A stretch of DNA of 6,310 nucleotides from Actinomycetales bacterium (GTDB taxonomy: Bacteria; Actinomycetota; Actinomycetes; Actinomycetales; Dermabacteraceae): positions 1 through 6,310 of the forward strand of contig JAAZLF010000175.1 of NCBI GenBank assembly GCA_012799425.1. Direction: 5' to 3'. Below, one piece after another: positions 5,773 to 6,310 of this stretch. Both the position numbers and the translations under genes were made by a program. Every line of letters begins with the position of its first letter. The stretch's first letter is position 1. Under the pieces are notes generated by a model. It saw nothing but the letters and a program-made list of their open reading frames with translations. It had not been told where the DNA came from and made no database searches.

Positions 5773-6310
5773 TCAGGCGCTGTGCTCGCCGCGGATCAGC
5801 TCCGCGGCGCGCTCGCCGATCAGCATCGTGGTGATGTTCGGGTTGACCGCCACCAGCTGCGGCATCACCGAGGCGTCGACCACGCGCAGGCCCTTGACGC
5901 CCTTGACCCGCAGCTGCGGATCCAGCGGCGACATGTCGTCATCCGTCGCGCCCATCCGCACCGAGCCGGCGGGGTGGTAGACGGTGTTGTGGGTCTTGGC
6001 GACGTACTCGGCGATCTCCTCGTCGGTCTGGACGTCCTCGCCCGGGAACAGCTCCCGGCCGCGGAACTCGTCCATCGCGGACTGGGAGACGATCTCGCGC
6101 GCCCTGCGGATGCCGGCGACGGCCACGCGCATGTCATGGCCCTCCTCGTCGGTGAAGTAACGCGGATCGACCCGCGGCTTGTCGCGGTAGTCCATCGTGC
6201 GCAGCCGCACCGTGCCGCGCGAGCGGGCATGGGTGATGTTCGGAGTGAGCGCGAACGACTCCGGCGAGGTCGGGTAGCCTTGCCGGCGGGTGTGCATGTC
6301 GAAGGGCACC
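5773..6310 (-). CDS. codA: Choline oxidase-like GMC oxidoreductase, C-terminal part (5' end outside window)
   Basis: The last 178 residues of a glucose-methanol-choline flavoenzyme; the frame is open to the right edge, and the GTG at 6309 is an internal Val. The segment (VPFDMHTRRQGYPT, LTPNITHARSRGTVRLR, DPRYFTDEEGHDMR, THNTVYHPAGSVRMG, VNPNIT) closely resembles the C-terminus of Arthrobacter choline oxidase as I remember it. That enzyme oxidises choline through betaine aldehyde to glycine betaine with O2 and makes H2O2. The two active-site residues expected here are present: His in VYHP (5976-5974) and Asn in VNPN (5844-5842), 44 residues apart, the same spacing as His466 and Asn510 of choline oxidase. 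The end is about 14 residues shorter than that enzyme. The FAD-binding N-terminus is not in the window, so choline dehydrogenase or another GMC alcohol oxidase remains possible. Hairpins follow the stop, so it is probably not co-transcribed with the SDR. Confidence 0.85.
   Translation of the reverse strand, partial: VPFDMHTRRQGYPTSPESFALTPNITHARSRGTVRLRTMDYRDKPRVDPRYFTDEEGHDMRVAVAGIRRAREIVSQSAMDEFRGRELFPGEDVQTDEEIAEYVAKTHNTVYHPAGSVRMGATDDDMSPLDPQLRVKGVKGLRVVDASVMPQLVAVNPNITTMLIGERAAELIRGEHSA

Overview
The window is very GC-rich, with dense high-GC coding and strong G/C third-position bias. Together with the gene content this suggests an actinobacterium, most likely a Micrococcales lineage (Arthrobacter, Brachybacterium or Brevibacterium type). 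This is an inference; there is no rRNA to fix the taxon. No RNA gene, insertion sequence, CRISPR array or attachment site could be recognised.

Layout. The left edge (1-845, +) holds the C-terminal half of an ABC-F ATPase. After a 184-bp gap comes a two-gene + strand TRAP-TAXI operon: a lipoprotein solute-binding protein (1030-2022) and, one base later, a fused small-plus-large TRAP permease (2024-4027). A perfect 16-bp-stem hairpin (4055-4091) closes this block and separates it from the converging minus-strand genes. On the minus strand lie, from right to left, the C-terminal third of a choline oxidase-like GMC flavoenzyme (5773 to the edge), its likely terminator (5704-5741), an acetoin/diacetyl reductase-type SDR interrupted by one in-frame TGA (4746-5591), and a small flavin reductase-like FMN protein (4138-4638).

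How the parts relate. The TAXI receptor and the fused permease together make a complete Na+- or H+-coupled uptake system; its substrate cannot be read from sequence. Choline oxidase makes glycine betaine, an osmoprotectant. The SDR would have interconverted diacetyl, acetoin and 2,3-butanediol if intact. The flavin reductase-like protein has no assigned partner here. Hairpins separate most of these units, so apart from the TRAP pair they look like independent transcription units rather than one pathway.

Most of the window is ordinary accessory metabolism and I see no convincing new system. The points most worth a second look are the nonsense codon in the otherwise intact SDR, a perfect 16-bp palindrome upstream of the flavin reductase gene, and an inverted repeat between candidate -35 and -10 boxes of the SDR gene. 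The last two share GTGAC/GTCAC half-sites.
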